From contig CP071495.1 of assembly GCA_017354895.1 (NCBI GenBank), positions 665,001-729,000 of the forward strand: a stretch of 64,000 nucleotides of DNA. The letters run 5' to 3'. A model generated the notes under the pieces. The model was given only the letters and a program-made list of their open reading frames with translations. It had not been told where the DNA came from and made no database searches. Positions 62,201 to 64,000 of the stretch are shown here, piece after piece; position 1 is the first letter of the stretch, and each line of letters begins with the position of its first letter. The translations under genes and the position numbers were made by a program. Source of the stretch: Podospora comata. Its lineage: Eukaryota; Ascomycota; Sordariomycetes; Sordariales; Podosporaceae.

Positions 62201-64000
62201 ATCTCTCCGCTCGAATGGCTCGTGACTGCTGTGGGGGTGACACCCCAAGCCCGGAGCAGGTTTGTGAGGGCGATCTGGACGGCAACGCACACGGGAGTAC
62301 TGTAGTCCAGCTGATTGACCTTGGAGGTGTCGGCATCTCGGTTTAGCTCCTCTGTAGAAACACGCGTGTTAGAAACCTAGCATTTCCAGCACGAACGGAG
62401 AAAACATACCAATCATGTTCCAAGTTGCCCCGAGTTTCTCTAGATGCTTGTTGCAGTCGAGCAACGCGGCCTTGAACACGGGGTAGACCTCAATCAACTC
62501 CCTGCCCATCGCCCACCACTGCGCGCCCTGGCCATTGTAAACAAATCCTACCCTTGGAGAAGCGATTGCTACCTTGGCAGGCTTTGCCTTTGGGGAATCG
62601 AGAATCTTGATCAGGGCCTCGACCGTGTCAGCAGAAACCGACGTGACCCACGGGAACCGCGAGCGACGGTGGCCCAGAGTGTAGGCAAGGTTGTCGAGGA
62701 AACCATCTTCATCCGTGATCTTGGTGTTGAGCAAGTAGTCCTTGAGATTGGAGACCATGGCCTGGGTAGCTCTCTCATCTTTGCCACTCAAGACGAACAC
62801 TCGGCGCCGGGGCAGGTACTCGAGAGAACTGCTGCTCCGTCGTGACCGGCTGCTGGCATTGTCGAGATTGGCAGCCTGCTGAAGGCGTCGGGAACCAGTG
62901 AAGGAATCCAAGTCTTCCATGATAACATGAGCGTTGGATCCGCCATAGCCAAAATTGTTGATAGACGCACGTCTCACGTCCTCCTTTCCATCCCAGGGCT
63001 CGAGTTCAGTGGGGACCTGCAGGGGAGAGAAGGCGCTGATTAGCATTTGTTTCCGTGTCCCGGCCAATTGATGCCGGGAAGGCCTACGGCCGGATCACTC
63101 ACCTTTAACTTCCAGTCCTCCAAACGCAGCTTCTCATTCGGCTTCTGATAGTTGACACTGGGCGGGATCTGACCCTTCTCGAGCGCCAGTGCGACCTTGA
63201 TGATGGCCGCAACTCCGCTTGCCGTTTCTGTGTGGCCGATGTTGGTCTTGACTGATCCGATTCTCAATGGGTCATCGCTTGTTCGAGTGTCTTGGAAAAC
63301 CGACGAGATGGCTTTGACCTCGATGGGATCGCCCGTTGGTGTGCCGGTTCCGTGGGCTTCAAAGTAGGTCGTCTGGGAAGGATCGAGGCCTGCCTTCTTG
63401 TAACAAGCGCGAATAAGCGCCTCCTGCGCCTCGCCGCTGGGTGTGGTGATAGTTTCCGTCTTGCCGTCCTGGTTCACGCCTGTCTCCCGGATGATGGCCC
63501 GGATCGGATCACCATCCCGCAAGGCATCGTCGAGCCTCTTGAGGATGATGGTGGCTGACCCCTCCCCGCGGCCATATCCATTGGCGCGGCTGTCAAATGC
63601 ATAGGACCTGCCATCCTTGGAGATCAGGGTCATCGAGGACATGGCCAGAAACATGTCCGGGTTGAACATGATGTTTGCACCGCCCACAATGGACATGTCC
63701 GATTCACCGGTCCGAAGACTCTGGCATCCTTGGTGCAGCGCAGTCAAGGTGGTCGAGCAGCCCGTGTCGACTGACATGCTCGGTCCTCGCAGATCGAAAA
63801 AGTGTGACAGGCGATTGGAGGCCATGGCCGCCCCTGTGCCCATCAGTAGAAACCTGGGCAGGGCGTCGGGATCTCTGATCAGACTCTCATGGTAGTCGCG
63901 AAAAAATGAGCCGGCAAAGACAGAAGTGTTGGAGCCGGCGACATCCTGAAGGGTGATTCCAGCTTAGACAACAAGTATGGGTTAGTAGAGAATGGGATGA
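56295..64000 (-). CDS. Highly reducing polyketide synthase (KS-AT-DH-CMeT-ER-KR-ACP), 5' end off the window
   Basis: Exons on the minus strand, in transcript order: 63962-63103, 63016-62410, 62351-59400, 59342-57574, 57516-57187 and 57137-56295. The introns are 49-86 nt, and another intron begins at 63963. About 2450 residues are present, so only the first ~100 are missing. KS: active Cys in DTGCSTT, His in [11 protein letters not shown] and [23 protein letters not shown]: His in [18 protein letters not shown], Asp in [11 protein letters not shown]. CMeT: SAM motif [47 protein letters not shown], but Gly replaces the catalytic Asn (NYSAGG instead of NYAAGN). ACP: phosphopantetheine Ser in [10 protein letters not shown], then only about 50 residues to the stop, so no fused thioesterase or release domain. 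The product would be a methylated, reduced polyketide released by a separate enzyme. Confidence 0.95.
56350..56570 (-). other. PKS acyl carrier protein
   Basis: The carrier helix holds the phosphopantetheine Ser in [18 protein letters not shown] (about 56.45 kb), with [16 protein letters not shown] after it. The protein ends with a short tail at the stop codon at 56295. Confidence 0.92.
56650..57475 (-). other. PKS ketoreductase domain, altered catalytic motif
   Basis: The NADPH motif is [20 protein letters not shown] and MSRSAD follows. The Ser region is [17 protein letters not shown] and the Tyr lies in [16 protein letters not shown]. The catalytic Asn four residues after Tyr is replaced by Gly (codon at 56955-56957). 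An intron at 57138-57186 interrupts the domain. Confidence 0.85.
57620..58580 (-). other. PKS enoylreductase domain
   Basis: An MDR-type enoylreductase with LDTLAFDD at the start, [13 protein letters not shown], and the NADPH site [20 protein letters not shown]. It ends with [16 protein letters not shown]. All expected motifs are present, so no trans-acting ER is needed. Confidence 0.9.
59430..59880 (-). other. PKS C-methyltransferase domain
   Basis: The SAM-binding loop [20 protein letters not shown] is intact. Further on are [34 protein letters not shown] and [14 protein letters not shown], all typical of C-methyltransferase domains of reducing PKSs. The limits given are the core only. Confidence 0.88.
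60480..61350 (-). other. PKS dehydratase domain
   Basis: Double-hotdog dehydratase with the catalytic His in [20 protein letters not shown] (about 61.2 kb) and the partner Asp in [13 protein letters not shown] (about 60.6 kb). Both are present, so the domain should be active. Confidence 0.88.
61500..62620 (-). other. PKS acyltransferase domain
   Basis: [17 protein letters not shown] begins the domain at about 62.55 kb. The nucleophile motif is [14 protein letters not shown] (after the intron at 62352-62409). [15 protein letters not shown] is near the end. The sequence fits malonyl-specific AT domains of fungal reducing PKSs. Confidence 0.88.
63103..63962 (-). other. PKS ketosynthase domain (main part)
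   Basis: The active-site Cys lies in [13 protein letters not shown]. The two His residues of the condensing triad lie in [12 protein letters not shown] and [14 protein letters not shown]. The domain continues past the intron (63017-63102) into [13 protein letters not shown]. The N-terminal part of the domain lies beyond the right edge. Confidence 0.93.

Overview
The window comes from a filamentous ascomycete (Pezizomycotina), most likely a Sordariomycete. The signs are short GT-AG introns of 49-105 nt, a highly reducing polyketide synthase, a Zn2Cys6 regulator, a subgroup-A GH18 chitinase, a CYP52-like P450, pogo/Fot1 transposons, and repeats eroded by C-to-T/G-to-A mutation as left by repeat-induced point mutation (RIP). 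Species cannot be named from the sequence alone.

Left third (1 to about 25.1 kb): AT-rich and without a credible host gene. Bases 1-10.2 kb are extremely AT-rich but still contain many CpA/TpG dinucleotides. They hold one well-preserved solo LTR (7002-7375, minus). From 10.2 kb the DNA is made of recognisable repeats. A rearranged, broken Ty3/gypsy-type copy runs on the plus strand from an LTR at 10199-10605 to about 15.45 kb. A pogo/Fot1 DNA transposon (15909-24913, TA duplications) follows, split by a second Ty3/gypsy-type copy of the same family (17378-24523, minus, two 395-bp LTRs, 5-bp target duplication). Without the insertion the transposon would be about 1.85 kb. Both gypsy copies carry the same pair of antisense tRNA-like sequences 210 bp apart downstream of the integrase region.

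25.3-33.6 kb: a transition zone. It holds an F-box-like gene at the AT-rich border, a decayed O-methyltransferase pseudogene (minus, 26.5-27.7 kb), and a nearly whole 1862-bp Fot1 element (29103-30964). The element has 53-bp inverted repeats and a 557-codon transposase frame broken only by three stops. Two LTR relics (31271-31573 and 32091-32443) and a frameshifted hypothetical gene (32782-33565) follow.

34-49.6 kb: ordinary host genes. In order: a secreted Rds1-like ferritin-fold protein, diverging from a CYP52-like P450; a D-2-hydroxyacid dehydrogenase with four exons; a Gly/Ser-rich single-pass membrane protein; tRNA-Ser(AGA); a 949-aa F-box/ankyrin protein; a small membrane protein with a duplicated TTINNY motif at its C-terminus; and a secreted GH18 chitinase.

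52.9-64 kb: the left flank of a secondary-metabolite locus. A six-exon Zn2Cys6 transcription factor (plus) converges on a highly reducing PKS (minus, KS-AT-DH-CMeT-ER-KR-ACP) that runs off the right edge, missing only its N-terminus. The PKS ketoreductase has Gly where the catalytic Asn of the YAAGN motif is normally found. Any tailoring genes must lie mainly beyond the right edge, since nothing biosynthetic lies between the regulator and the chitinase.
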